64,000 bases of DNA, from contig JAODUO010000186.1 of assembly GCA_025642075.2 (NCBI GenBank), forward strand, positions 396,001 through 460,000. The letters run 5' to 3'. Source of the stretch: Ridgeia piscesae (Eukaryota; Annelida; Polychaeta; Sabellida; Siboglinidae). Below the pieces are notes generated by a model. That model was not told where the DNA came from, searched no databases, and was given only the letters and a program-made list of their open reading frames with translations. Shown here piece after piece: positions 10,141 to 20,470 of the stretch; within the stretch, counting starts at the first letter, position 1, and the number at the start of each line of letters is the position of its first letter. A program made the translations under genes and the position numbers.

Positions 10141-10428
10141 TTAACTTACTTTGGACATAAATTTGTCGATGACTACGACGTTTCGACCCGTCAGCTACGG
10201 GCCTTGTTCACGTACTGGTGTCACGTGTGTTGGCTCAGATTTTGGTGGGATAATTTGGTTGTAGATGGCAGGCAGATGGTATCCCTACCATCTGCCTGCC
10301 ATCTACAACCAAATTATCCTGCTAAAATCTGAGCCAACACACGTGACACCAGTACGTGAACAATGCCCGTAGCTGATGGGTCGAATTGTTGTACTTATCG
10401 ACAAAGTTATGCTCCAAAGTAAGTTTAA
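10141..10428. mobile_element. Fold-back element: near-perfect 140-bp inverted repeats with 4-base loop
   Basis: The left arm begins aacttactttggacataaat and the right arm ends gctccaaagtaagttt. The centre is agatggta-tccc-taccatct at about 10,274-10,288. Most of the 140-base arms pair with only scattered mismatches and small gaps, so an RNA of either strand would form a very long hairpin. It lies in the intron between the Ig-3 N-half exon and the KDS exon. It is probably a non-autonomous fold-back or MITE element. Two ORFs through the arms are mirror images and not genes. Confidence 0.9.
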
Positions 10429-11205
10429 TCACACAATAAACATTAAACATGATGTGCAATAGGAGTGCATTGAAAAACATGTAAATATGTAACTTACTAT
10501 TTAACAATAAGCTTATTCTGACAATGTACAGGCACTACGTACAAGAACAGCATTCACTCATGATGTGGAAATCATAAAACACATGGACTGAAATCAAACA
10601 GATGTCAAGAAATATACTGTCATCTGTCATCAGGAACTCCTCTACAAAATGCATATATGTCTGAGGTGACCTACTGGTAAAACAGAGTCAATAATACACT
10701 AAATTAGCAATGTATCAGGAAAATGACCAACACACACAGATCAACTATTATTTACTAGATGCTGTACATCTTGTGAATAATGTTCGAGTACCTATAAAAC
10801 CAACACATTAAAACACACCTTTAACAAGCCAAAATGGAATTATTCTGCTAGATTCAGTCGATATGTCATCAGATATACTTCTTGTGCTGGTGGTAGTTGT
10901 TCTATTTATTCTGTTGTTGAAATGCGTTGTTTCCAATTAAACATGTACTCTAGTATGAAACCGGCCTGCAACTGTTTCTATATTCAGTCACCGATGTTGT
11001 ATATCTCGTGAATATATTCCTTAGTGACGCATTATTTATTAACATTGTGACAGTCACGTTGATAGTAAGTAGTCGGCTGAGCCACGCGTGTTCCGCATGG
11101 CTGTTTTTTTATTCCTAACTATCAAACTGGTCAATAACTGCTGTGAACTGACCCTGTGAGACAAACCAGGAACTGATTTATAAAAGACTGACCAGTGCGT
11201 ATTAC
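10429..11205. other. Intron, nothing recognised
   Basis: AT-rich intron sequence. I looked on the minus strand for a C-terminal Ig half that could follow the 11206-11326 exon and found none. Confidence 0.5.
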
Positions 11206-11326
11206 CTTTAAGTTGACAGCTCAATTTTATGGTTTCTCCCTCTGTGACAGTGGAAGGCTGGGGAGCCTGGGTGAACTCTGGGGCTGATACTTTCACTTTT
11301 GCTGCATCCACCTCATCTGACGATTC
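11206..11326 (-). CDS. Exon: linker and N-half of Ig-3
   Basis: Phase 0 in (acceptor TTGACAG), phase 1 out (AAAG before GTAATA); 121 nt. Encodes ESSDEVDAAKVKVSAPEFTQ, then the A'-B strands (PSTVTEGETIKLSCQLKG). APEF(T/x)Q is a typical start of I-set domains in titin-like proteins, and the B-strand Cys is present. It can join directly to exon 6721-7032 (giving SCQLKGEENATVSW) or, in phase, to the KDS exon. Confidence 0.85.
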
Positions 11327-11339
11327 CTGTCAATAAAAA

Positions 11340-11720
11340 GGTAAGTTCTGTTACACCGCAGTGTCCAGTCGTCAGGACTGACCAAGACGTGTTACACTTC
11401 ACTCCCTGGTAGACCTGTTCTACTGACCACCGTCTCAACTTCACTAGAATGCATCCAGTAACGCTGCAGTTAGTGCATGAAGACGATTCGTACACAAATG
11501 TCCACCACTGTCTGTAGCCAGGTACTCGTTCACACAACTGAGTGAACTGGAGCGATGTAGAATAAATGAACTTGCCCAAAGTTTAACACCGCAGCCCAGG
11601 ATTCTAAGAAGCTTATATCGAGAGTCAGTACTGTTTACTCGAAGTGTCCTTGTTCTTTGGAGGTATATGCAAATTCTGTGTTCTTTAAACATTAAGCACC
11701 ACACAGCATATACTCTGTTC
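11340..11720. repeat. SINE-body remnant
   Basis: Contains gccaggtactcgttcacaca, agtgaactggagc, and an upstream block also found in diverged form near 20.2-20.45 kb, 31.3 kb and 33.6 kb. Ends are not clear. It lies in the intron between the 12157-12974 and 11206-11326 exons. Confidence 0.5.
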
Positions 11721-12156
11721 CATTCAGTGATTGTCCTCTGTCCTTTTACATGTAATTAACACTGCTCCTTTGCTAATGTTCCTTCATGTTATCAAGTCCT
11801 GCCATTCCTTAAACTGAAAAAAATTACCTCTTGAATAACCATTCTTACTTACTTACTAAGTATAACCATTTAATATCTAAATAATCTGCCACACAATTCA
11901 CCTCATGACACACACTGACACATCTTATACTGGCTAAATATATATCAAAGATAAAAACTGTAATACAAATGTACTTGGAAGCCAGTAATAAATGTGTTCA
12001 TGAATGTCTGCAAGTAATAACGGATCAATATGGCTTTCCTTCACAACAAACAACACAACTACCGATAACTTAAAATAGCTCAGAAAAAATGGATTTTTTT
12101 TAACTTCAGTATACATGACCTTTAAAAGTACAAAACATGGTGGTGGGTAAACTGAC
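11720..12156. other. Intron, nothing recognised
   Basis: AT-rich sequence downstream (in sense) of the FN3-17 donor; no repeat or ORF of interest. Confidence 0.4.
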
Positions 12157-12974
12157 CTGTGCTTGGGGCAGGCCAACTTTGACCGGAGCATCCAACTCTG
12201 CTGCCATCTCACTCAACCCAGCCTCTGACTCCGCATACACCTTCACAAAGTACTCATGGCCTTCCTTCAGCTTCTTCACCTTGAAGGTCAAGGTCTTCGC
12301 ATCGACCTTGCCAACATCCTTGAATTTCTTTTTCGCTGCATCTCTGACAGCAACAACGTAGCCCTTAAGTGACGTTCCTTCTTGAGTGCCCGGGGCTTCC
12401 CAGCCGACTTTAATGCTGTCTGCGGTCACCTTCAAAATGCTCACATTGGTTGGGGCAGAGGGAAGGGAAGCCATTTCCTTTACCTTTTCCTGCTCCTCTT
12501 TTACGACCTCCACTGGCACCTCTTCTTTTGGCTTCTCTGCCTGTTTCTCAGGCACCACTTCTTTTACCTCTTCTCGTGCTTCTGGTTCTTTTTTCTCTAC
12601 CGTTTCTTTTACTTTCTCAGATTCTTCTTTTGTCACTTCCACAGGTGTAGCCGGAGTCACCTCTTCCTTCACCTCTCCTGCAGGCACCATAATGGGTGAG
12701 CTCACTTCAGCGGCCATCTCACTTATGCCAGCCTCGTTCTCGGCGTACACTCGTACGATGTATTCATGACCGCCCTCGAGTGATGATGTCACGCTGAAGG
12801 TAGGGTTACCACCCTCGACTTTCCCGACTTTCTTGAATTTTTTCTTCTGAGCTTCTCGCATCACGATGATGTACTGCTGGACAGTGGTGCCACCTTCTGG
12901 GGCATCCCATATCAACTCGATCGTGTCAGGAGTGACATTTTTAAGCACCAGGTTCAGAGGAGACGTTGGCTTTT
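12157..12974 (-). CDS. Exon: FN3-16, acidic E/K/P/V linker, FN3-17
   Basis: Phase 1 in (acceptor ATTTCAG), phase 0 out (CAG before GTCAGT); 818 nt, the only exon holding two FN3 domains. FN3-16 starts KPTSPLNLVLKNVTPDTIEL and has IWDAPEGG and HEYIVRVYAENEAGISEMAA. FN3-17 starts SLPSAPTNVSILKVTADSIK and has GWEAPGTQEG and HEYFVKVYAESEAGLSEMAA. Both share the run KKKFK.VGKV, so one is probably a duplicate of the other. Between them are about 65 residues rich in Glu, Lys, Val and Pro (VEVTKEESEKVKE, KPKEEVPVEVVKEEQEKVKE), PEVK-like and probably extended or helical. It closes the FN3 array and passes into the Ig/SH3 part. Confidence 0.9.
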
Positions 12975-13041
12975 CTGAAATGTAATAAACAAAGAAATAT
13001 ATCACATATTTATTATGTAAGGAATTTATTATTAAATCCAC

Positions 13042-13438
13042 TTATAGGTTATTACATTTAGGGTCTAACAAAGGTAGAGCTTGATAACATTATTCTGTGG
13101 TGTGTGTAAAATAGTACACTAACCAGTTAGTATTTGTAATCAAAACAGTAACAGTAACATGACATCAACAACATTTACTTTATACATCATTTTTAATTAG
13201 CAATATAAGATACATTACATTATTTATATTGTGGCAGGGATTAACAAAACAAAAATATTGCAGTTAAAGAATAGAAAAATAACAGCATAAATGATAGCAT
13301 TACCATTCTCATGAACACATGCATTATGATCACAATGACGAATGTTAATTATCTACAGCACTGGGAAGCATGTAGTGGACAAATCAGGTAAGGAAAGAAC
13401 ATCATTTAATATTTCATGAGGCGGAAAGAAGAACCCAC
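13042..13438. other. Intron, nothing recognised
   Basis: AT-rich intron between FN3-15 and FN3-16 exons. Confidence 0.4.
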
Positions 13439-13735
13439 CAGTGGCGACCTCTACGGCAGGTTTCGCCGTAACGGGGACGACTGCGGGCGATTCACTACGT
13501 CCAGCATCATTCTCAGCAAACAGTCGCAGGTTGTACTTGCTCCCTGCGACCAGACCACTGACCGTTGCCTCACATGTGCTGCCATCTACTGGGATTGTCT
13601 CGATCAACTTATCGTTGGCGTCCGTCTTCTCGATGACAAACTTGGTGACCCCTGCGTCAGGGGCATCCCAGGAGAGGGTAGCTGTGTCAGCTGTCAGGGA
13701 AGTTACCCTCGTGTTGTAAGGGGCTGCAGGCTTCT
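13439..13735 (-). CDS. Exon: FN3-15
   Basis: Phase 1-1, 297 nt (acceptor CCACAG, donor ACTG before GTGGGT). Starts KPAAPYNTRVTSLTADTATL, with SWDAPDAGVTKFVIEKTDA and YNLRLFAENDAGRSESPA; no DGGSP turn (AGVT instead). One domain per exon in phase 1-1 is the pattern of the whole array, allowing exons to be duplicated or skipped in frame. Confidence 0.9.
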
Positions 13736-13892
13736 CTGTGGGGCAGAAAGAGATTCTCAGAGTTACACAATTTAAAACAATCACGACAATAAGACACCAC
13801 CAAGTGGACAACTTCCCTGAAAACTGTATCATGACATATATATGAAGTTCCTCTGCATGAAACTTTAGGAGGGAACTATTTACAAAACCCAA

Positions 13893-14770
13893 TGATAGAT
13901 TTGTGAATTTCTTAAAACAACAATGGGGTACATTTAATATTCTCCTACGGCAATGTAAATGACATTGGAAGCAAGAGACATGCCTATGTTAGTATTGAAA
14001 GTTTGCAATAATCTTAACAGGCATGCCTGGACTTATCTGTGTAAACTGTATTAGTCTGCTGTTTTCAAATTTGTTTGCTACATCATGCAGTATGTCTTCA
14101 GACAAGGTGGACAAGGAAGCTCTTTCAACCCATGTAACCTACCCTTCTGAGGTAAATATTGATTTAATTTTAAACATATTCACGCTACTAGCACCCACAC
14201 AATCAGCAGATACTCTATTTGATTCATTTACAGTCATTTGTGTAGATGAGCATTTGATATAGGTAGTCTACATTGCTCCTTTATTAATGTAACTTCATGT
14301 CTTCTAGTCCTTTGGTCTACCTTATCTGAGAAAAAATATTTTATCAGGATTTTCATAACCATTCAATTTGTTTAAACTTCTGTCTGATCTCCTCTCAATC
14401 TCCTAGTCTCTAATGTCTCATATTGTCTTAGATATATTTCATAACTCAGTTTTAGTGCTACTTTGGTTGCTGGTCTTTGTACTCGTTCTAGCATATCTTA
14501 ATCCGTCTTGTAATATGGCCTTTGGATACAATATTCCATATGAGGCCCAACTATTGTTTTGTAGAGCAATATTATTTCTTTTTCTTTTTGCGCTATATTT
14601 AGCCTAATTAATCAAATAATTTGATTTCTCTTTCATGGTGCAATTCCGCACTGCTATGAAACCTTCATATTGGCAATAATTAACCATAAGTCCTTTTCTT
14701 TTCTGTTTATTATTCTTTTTATTGTAATCTATTTTTTTAATTTATTCAGTATATTTACTTTTTATTGTTA
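13893..14770. other. Intron, T-rich unique sequence
   Basis: Between FN3-14 and FN3-15. Plus-strand T-rich ORFs near 14.0-14.6 kb have no domain character. Phrases such as atctcctctcaatctcctagtctctaatgtc suggest an old transposon relic but I cannot classify it. Confidence 0.35.
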
Positions 14771-15852
14771 CAGTAGAACTCCTCATGATCGACCACCCTG
14801 ATTTACGACCATCCGCTTTTTTTTTACTGATGCTGTATAAACGACCCCTCATAAATGACCACCCGGCAAACGCGACCAGCAACCATAGCAATTTGACTTT
14901 GCGATAGGTGGCCAGCACATGTCGCAACAAACTCATTAAACGCATGACTAACGGGGCACAGACGCGCATAATGCCATAAAAACAATAAAACCGCATGATG
15001 ACGACCATTAATTTTGGTGATCTTTTACTTTCTAACTAACTTTACCGAACTATGAAAACGACAACTAACAGCAGCTAGACTTTCCTCACATATCTTATAT
15101 ATTCATAAACACACACTATGTTATAAAATGAAATCACTTACATTATTGAAACAAATAAAATTTACAAAATAAACTCGCGCAAGAACTCGTCGGCAAGATA
15201 TCATGGCGGATATGGACATCGTCAGTGGCTACGCGTAGTTCTGTGATTACTGTATTATCCATATTGCGTATGATTAAAGTTTAGAAACTTAGGCTAAGTT
15301 TTAGGTTAGTTTTGGATAAAACCGGAATCCAGATTTTGCGATACCGCGATAAAATATCGACATAACGCCACAGTAATGGCCTGCGTGTAACCGTAACCAC
15401 CGCCGGCAATGTCGACTTTAGTTTAGCTTGATTTTGATTTGTGAATTTTATTCCGTGAGGTGGCAGCACTTTTTAGCTCCTCAGACTGAATTTGAAATAA
15501 CAAATAATAATGAGAATATGTTTTATCAGATATTATTTAAAAAAACAATTAAAAATGAGGATACTTTTTATCCGATATTATATAAAAAAAACGATTCCAA
15601 ATTAAATTTATACTGAAACATGTCACATAAAATAAACAGAATAGATAATTTTGTTGTTAATGTGTTTTTTTATTTTACTACTTAGCTTTTTATCAAAGGC
15701 ATACATGCTATATGGACATTACTTATTATGATATGCGTAAATGTATCAATTGATCCAAAACATCAAAATAACCATAACCTCACGAGAGACCACTCCTCTT
15801 TTAAGACAGCTCCACTCCAATTTGGGGGCGCCTTAAATTAGGGGTTCTACTG
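14771..15852. mobile_element. 1,082-bp TIR transposon relic, TA-flanked, pogo/Tigger-like
   Basis: Starts TA|CAGTAGAACTCCTC and ends GGGGTTCTACTG|TA, so the ends are inverted repeats (CAGTAGAACnCC) flanked by a TA target duplication. That combination is typical of the Tc1/mariner superfamily, with CAGTnGAACCTC-like ends in its pogo/Tigger branch. It holds a repeated gaccacc motif near the left end (atcgaccaccctgatttacg, aatgaccacccggc) and a 180-bp-type block (ccgtgaggtggcag) in the middle. No transposase frame was seen, so it is non-autonomous. A partial relative lies at 44,370-44,600. Confidence 0.7.
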
Positions 15853-16282
15853 TATTCAATTTTTTTAATTCACTATATTTTAACGCATTACGCAATGTAT
15901 AAGGTAGTCGATCAAATTGTTTAGTGCATGTATATTACGTTTTACAGTACACTTGCGTTAGCAATCACGACCCTTAGGGAGATAAAATGTATATTTTATA
16001 AGGTTATCATGAATAAATAATGTTTTTTATTATTATTCTTTTACAGTAGTACTTAGTACAGTACCACCCATTTGATATTATACATTCTCAATCCCATGTC
16101 CTGTGTGGCGGCATTTACATTTCCCAAAATTGAACAACATTTCCTTTAGAATTGTAGAATTTGTTTTTACAAGTAGCAGTACTATTACTCAACAGCCTTT
16201 GTAATAAATTACCACTTTTCATCTCACTATCATATTTCCTGACAAACACAGTGTTAAGAAGTATCGTAAGCACAGCTTTTAC
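15853..16282. other. Intron, nothing recognised
   Basis: AT-rich sequence between the transposon and the FN3-14 donor. Confidence 0.4.
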
Positions 16283-16588
16283 CTAGCGCTTTCACAGTTG
16301 TCACGGGAGTTTTCATCTCTGCCGGTGATTCGCTGCTTCCAGCCTCATTCTGGGCAAACACACGGAACTCGTAGCTGCAATCTGGTGACAGTCCATCGAC
16401 CTTCACACTGCAGGTGCTGCCATCTACTGAGAGTGCCTCTACAAATTCGCCTGATGAGCCTTGACGTTTCTCTACGACATAGCGTGTGACTGGTGAACCT
16501 CCGTCAGACTTTGGAGAGTCCCAGGAGAGAGAGGCTGAGTCCTTCGTGACGTCACTCACCTTCAACTTTCTCGGAGATGACGGCTTCT
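16283..16588 (-). CDS. Exon: FN3-14 (recent-duplicate group, copy D)
   Basis: Phase 1-1, 306 nt (acceptor TTCTAG, donor CTAG before GTAAAA). Starts KPSSPRKLKVSDVTKDSASL, with SWDSPKSDGGSPVTRYVVEK and YEFRVFAQNEAGSSESPA. Apart from the first and last few residues, the protein is identical to the exon at 17301-17606, so the duplication is recent or the copies are homogenised by gene conversion. Confidence 0.92.
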
Positions 16589-16699
16589 CTAGAACAGTAT
16601 AAGAAGCAAGTTCAGCTAGGAACATACCAAACAAAATCTGATTGGATGATTCAACTTGGCTAAAATATAATACATTGCGAAAAATCTGACATCGTCTCA

Positions 16700-17240
16700 C
16701 AAAACTGTATGTTATGTTATTTTATAACATTATATAATTCCAGCACACAAGTAGTATTATTTGCTGATATAACAAAGACCATTTCCTGTGGCCTAACATT
16801 AACACTGGCCCTGCATATTTTTATGGCTGCTCAGTTAATTGAGGCGACCAGTTTTCATTGTTTTAGAGCCAGAGTTTTTCTTCACCAATTGGAATGTTTT
16901 GTGATATTTAGATAGCATTTAGAGTTGTGAAAATTGCATTTACGTGATCATTTTGAGTATTAATTTAAGCGCACCTGAAAACCATCAATGGATCCCGTTT
17001 GTTGACTAGCTGTAGCCTTGAGGTCAGGTACTGTCCACTGGCCATATTAAGTAGCTTTGCAATAAAATGTTCCGTTTATAAAAAGAAACTGGCTTCTTTA
17101 AATGCAATTCAAATTAAATGTCTTAAACTTTTCTAACATGGTATGTCCTTTTATGCAAACATTATTTTACTACTCATTGTGTTGTTTTAAAAAAGGTTAA
17201 TACTAAAATTGGCAGTGCTTCTTTAAATTTATACAACTCT
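16700..17240. other. Intron, nothing recognised
   Basis: Unique AT-rich intron between FN3-13 and FN3-14. Confidence 0.4.
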
Positions 17241-17300
17241 ACAAATAGTATGCTTTGACTCTAATATTTAGAGAATATACGAAATGGAACGAAACATTAC

Positions 17301-17606
17301 CAATCGCTTTCACAGTTGTCACGGGAGTTTTCATCTCTGCTGGTGATTCGCTGCTTCCAGCCTCATTCTGGGCAAACACACGGAACTCGTAGCTGCAATC
17401 TGGTGACAGTCCATCGACCTTCACACTGCAGGTGCTGCCATCTACTGAGAGTGCCTCTACAAATTCGCCTGATGAGCCTTGACGTTTCTCTACGACATAG
17501 CGTGTGACTGGTGAACCTCCGTCAGACTTTGGAGAGTCCCAGGACAGAGAGGCTGAATCCTTCGTCACGTCACTCACCTTCAACTTTCTCGGAGATGATG
17601 GGATTT
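17301..17606 (-). CDS. Exon: FN3-13 (duplicate group, copy C)
   Basis: Phase 1-1, 306 nt (acceptor ATTCCAG, donor ATTG before GTAATG). Starts IPSSPRKLKVSDVTKDSASL; the core matches FN3-14 residue for residue until the last few positions (KAIG versus KALG). It has the SWDSPKSDGGSPV turn and FRVFAQNEAGSSE signature. Its downstream intron (in sense) differs from those of copies A and B, but the upstream intron is shared with copy B. Confidence 0.92.
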
Positions 17607-18583
17607 CTGGAATGAATTTAAATCATATATTCAATATTGCAACTAAAAACCGGTCATTTTTTTATCTGAAAGGTGCATTTATGTCATGTGTGGCTGTCAA
17701 AGCTCATAATTATCTTTTCGTTTTTCCATTTGATTATTGGCCACATTTTTGTGCCCATCTTAGAAACTATTTTCACATATGCATACATATTTCCGTTTTT
17801 ACCAGCAAACTCACAAAGACATAGTTGCACAACCTTGTGTTTGCTTAGCATGCATCCAAGGTTTCCAGCTACAGTCAATCCCACTTAATGGATACAAACT
17901 TGTTCAGTTACTGTATGCAGATAAACTGGTCATGCAATAAAACTAAATTAGCAAAAAAGAACAAAAAGAAGTAATTTGCATCAAATTAAGATATCATCTT
18001 TATCGATAAGCTAAACCATATAAAACTGAAAAAAAGAGTTCACGCATCACTGAGCATCATAGGAGACATCTATAAAGCCACTTTGCCATTTATTTGATGA
18101 CAGAGAAAATAATTAGTTTTTCAATCATGCAAAATAATGTTACTTTATGCAAATAACTAACTTTTGATGATGATTAAAATATGTAGTAAAGCAATAATTT
18201 TAACATGGCTTTATGTAAGTGGGATTTTGCTTTAAAAAAGTTATGCGTGTCTGTGATGCAAAACTGCTGAAAATGCAAATAAGTGGAATCGACTGAAAAC
18301 CAAGGAGTACTGTCTTGTATGCACACACATACATGGTAAGTTATATAGATTTAGATAAATGGTTTTTTTACCTTTGTTTTGAGTTTTTAATAAGGTGTTC
18401 ATTTAGAATGAGTTTCGTATAACATGTAGATTAGTTGCCAAATGATATATACCTACATGACTAGAACATATTTTGTTTCAGAAATAATACTTTATAAGCA
18501 TCTGCTATATATCTTCAAATTTCTACTCAATACTGTAATATTAAATTGTCTACTCGTAGAAATGAAAGATGGCCAATATTTAC
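17607..18583. repeat. Intron unit 1 of the FN3 tandem duplication
   Basis: The intron upstream (in sense) of FN3-13. Positions about 18,061-18,583 are nearly identical to 19,290-19,806 (shared ctataaagccactttgccat, gatgacagagaaaataatta, gtgggattttg, cttgtatgcacacac). The rest, 17,607-18,060, matches 18,890-19,285 in diverged form. Confidence 0.85.
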
Positions 18584-18889
18584 CAATCGCTTTCACAGTT
18601 GTCACGGGAGTTTTCATCTCTGCTGGTGATTCGCTGCTTCCAGCCTCATTCTGGGCAAATACACGGAACTCGTAGCTGCAATCTGGCGACAGTCCATCGA
18701 CCTTCACACTGCAGGTGCGGCCATCTACTGAGAGCGCCTCTACAAATTTGCCTGATGAGCCTTGACGTTTCTCTACGACATAGCGTGTGACTGGTGAACC
18801 TCCGTCAGACTTTGGAGCATCCCAGGACAGACAGGCTGAATCCTTCGTGACGTCACTCACCTTCAACTTTCTCGGAGATGATGGGATTT
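18584..18889 (-). pseudogene. Exon or pseudo-exon: FN3-12 (duplicate group, copy B), acceptor AG missing
   Basis: By homology 306 nt, phase 1-1, with an intact donor (ATTG before GTAAAT). The coding frame is open and reads SACLSWDAPKSDGGSPV, GKFVEALSVDGRT and FRVFAQNEAGSSE, with about four private amino-acid changes against copies A, C and D. At the 5' end the sense sequence is TTTTCCAAAAAATCCCATC, where the sister exon has TTCCAGAAATCCCATC: the AG of the splice acceptor is gone. If real, the exon should be skipped, and skipping keeps the frame. The loss coincides with the start of a tract that looks like poor consensus (18,890-19,285), so an assembly error is an equal possibility. Confidence 0.6.
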
Positions 18890-19285
18890 TTTGGAAAATT
18901 TAAACAATATTCTACAACAAAAACCCCTTTTTTAAATCTAAAGGGGAAAGGGAGTTCGGTAAAGTTAATTATTTTTTTTCCATTTTATTATTACATTTTT
19001 AAGACCCCTCTTAAAACATTTTCACATTTACTTTTCCTTTTTAACAAACCCAAAAACATAGTTCCCAATTTTTTGGAACACCCAATCTTTCCCCTACAGT
19101 GGAACCACTTAAGGTACAAACTTTTTCAATCACTGTTGAAGATAAATTCATTTCAATCAAAAACCAAAAAATAATTTTTAAAATTTCGATACTCTTTTCA
19201 TAAGCTAAACCAATAAAGCAAAATACAATGTTTTAAACTAATTTTCCCCATTCGACATGACACAAAAATTTAACCCTCACGATAC
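18890..19285. other. Degraded, homopolymer-smoothed copy of the duplicated intron
   Basis: Aligns along its length with 17,607-18,060 (for example 'cataattatcttttcgtttttccatttgattatt' there against a smoothed version with long t runs here). Differences turn mixed sequence into runs of T, A or C. At 19,285 it changes abruptly into near-perfect identity with the sister intron. The pattern suggests low-quality consensus, or else strong decay restricted to this tract. Confidence 0.55.
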
Positions 19286-19289
19286 CAGG

Positions 19290-19806
19290 GGCTATAAAGC
19301 CACTTTGCCATTTATTTGATGACAGAGAAAATAATTAGTTTTTCAATCATGCAAAATAATGTTACTTTATGCAAATAACTAACTTTTGATGATGATTAAA
19401 ATATGTAGTAAAGCAATAATTTTAACATGGCTTTATGTAAGTGGGATTTTGTTTAAAAAAATGTATGCATGTCTGTGATGCAAAACTGCTGAAAATGCAA
19501 ATAAGTGGAATCGACTGAACCATGACCAAGGAGTACTGTCTTGTATGCACACACATACATGGTAAGTTATATAGATTTAGATAAATGGTTTACCTTTGTT
19601 TTGAGTTTTTAATAAAGGTGTTAATTTAGAATGAGTTTTCGTATAACATGTAGATTAGTTGCAAATGATATATACCTACATGGCTATAACATATTTAGTT
19701 TCAGAAGTAATACTTTATGAGCATCTGCTATATATCTTCAAATTTCTACTCAATACTGTAATATTAAATTGTCTACTCGTAGAAATGAAAGATGGCCAAA
19801 ATTTAC
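19290..19806. repeat. Intron unit 2 of the FN3 tandem duplication
   Basis: Near-identical to 18,061-18,583 with a few single-base indels (gggattttgtttaaaaaaatg versus gggattttgctttaaaaaag; an added 'accatgacca'). Together with the exons it defines tandem units of about 1.22-1.28 kb. Confidence 0.88.
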
Positions 19807-20112
19807 CAATCGCTTTCACAGTGATCACTGGAGCTTTCATCTCTGCTGGTGATTCGCTGCTTCCAGCCTCATTCTGGGCAAATACACGGAACTCGTAGCT
19901 GCAATCTGGCGACAGTCCATCGACCTTCACACTGCAGGTGCTGCCATCTACTGAGAGCACCTCTACAAATTCGCCTGATGAGCCTTGACGTTTCTCTACG
20001 ACATAGCGTGTGACTGGAGAACCTCCGTCAGACTTTGGAGAGTCCCAGGACAGAGAGGCTGAGTCCTTCGTGACGTCACTCACCTTCAACTTTCTCGGAG
20101 ATGACGGGTTTT
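19807..20112 (-). CDS. Exon: FN3-11 (duplicate group, copy A)
   Basis: Phase 1-1, 306 nt (acceptor TTTCCAG, donor ATTG before GTAAAT). Starts NPSSPRKLKVSDVTKDSASL; differs from copies C and D by about three residues in the core (EVLSVDG, EMKAPVITVKAIG). First of the four near-identical FN3 exons in transcript order. Confidence 0.92.
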
Positions 20113-20169
20113 CTGGAAAATGTTACACAACGGCTACAACAAACATTTTGTAATAAATCTAAGAAGGTA

Positions 20170-20470
20170 GTTCAGTTGAGTTGTTATTCACCATGGCACA
20201 CAGTTCTTAAGACCGCTTAAAGCACTTTACTCCTTTACACCAGACGTGTTCAATGGAACACAATCTCGATTGATAATGGAACGAATTAAGCCATGCTGCA
20301 ATCACTGCTTGAAGATGAATCATGTGCAATCATCCACCATTGTCTAGGTACTCATTCATACAGCTAAGTCAACTAGAGCAAAATGCTGTGTGAAAGAATT
20401 TACCTAAGTTCGACATGACAGCAAGATCAACCTCGCAAACCAGGGCTATATGCCATGCAAACTAACTCTG
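20170..20470. repeat. SINE-body remnant
   Basis: Contains aagccatgctgcaatcactg, ctaggtactcattcatacagc and taagtcaactagagc, matching the family seen at 11.5, 31.3 and 33.6 kb. Degraded. Confidence 0.5.

Noticed and set aside
9994..10507. Two ORFs sharing QLRALFTYWCHVCWLRF on opposite strands
   Set aside because: Mirror images produced by the fold-back element's inverted arms.
12382..12769. Plus-strand ORFs of 105 and 127 codons
   Set aside because: Antisense to the FN3-16/FN3-17 exon with its E/K/P/V linker, which explains their Ser/Phe/Leu bias.
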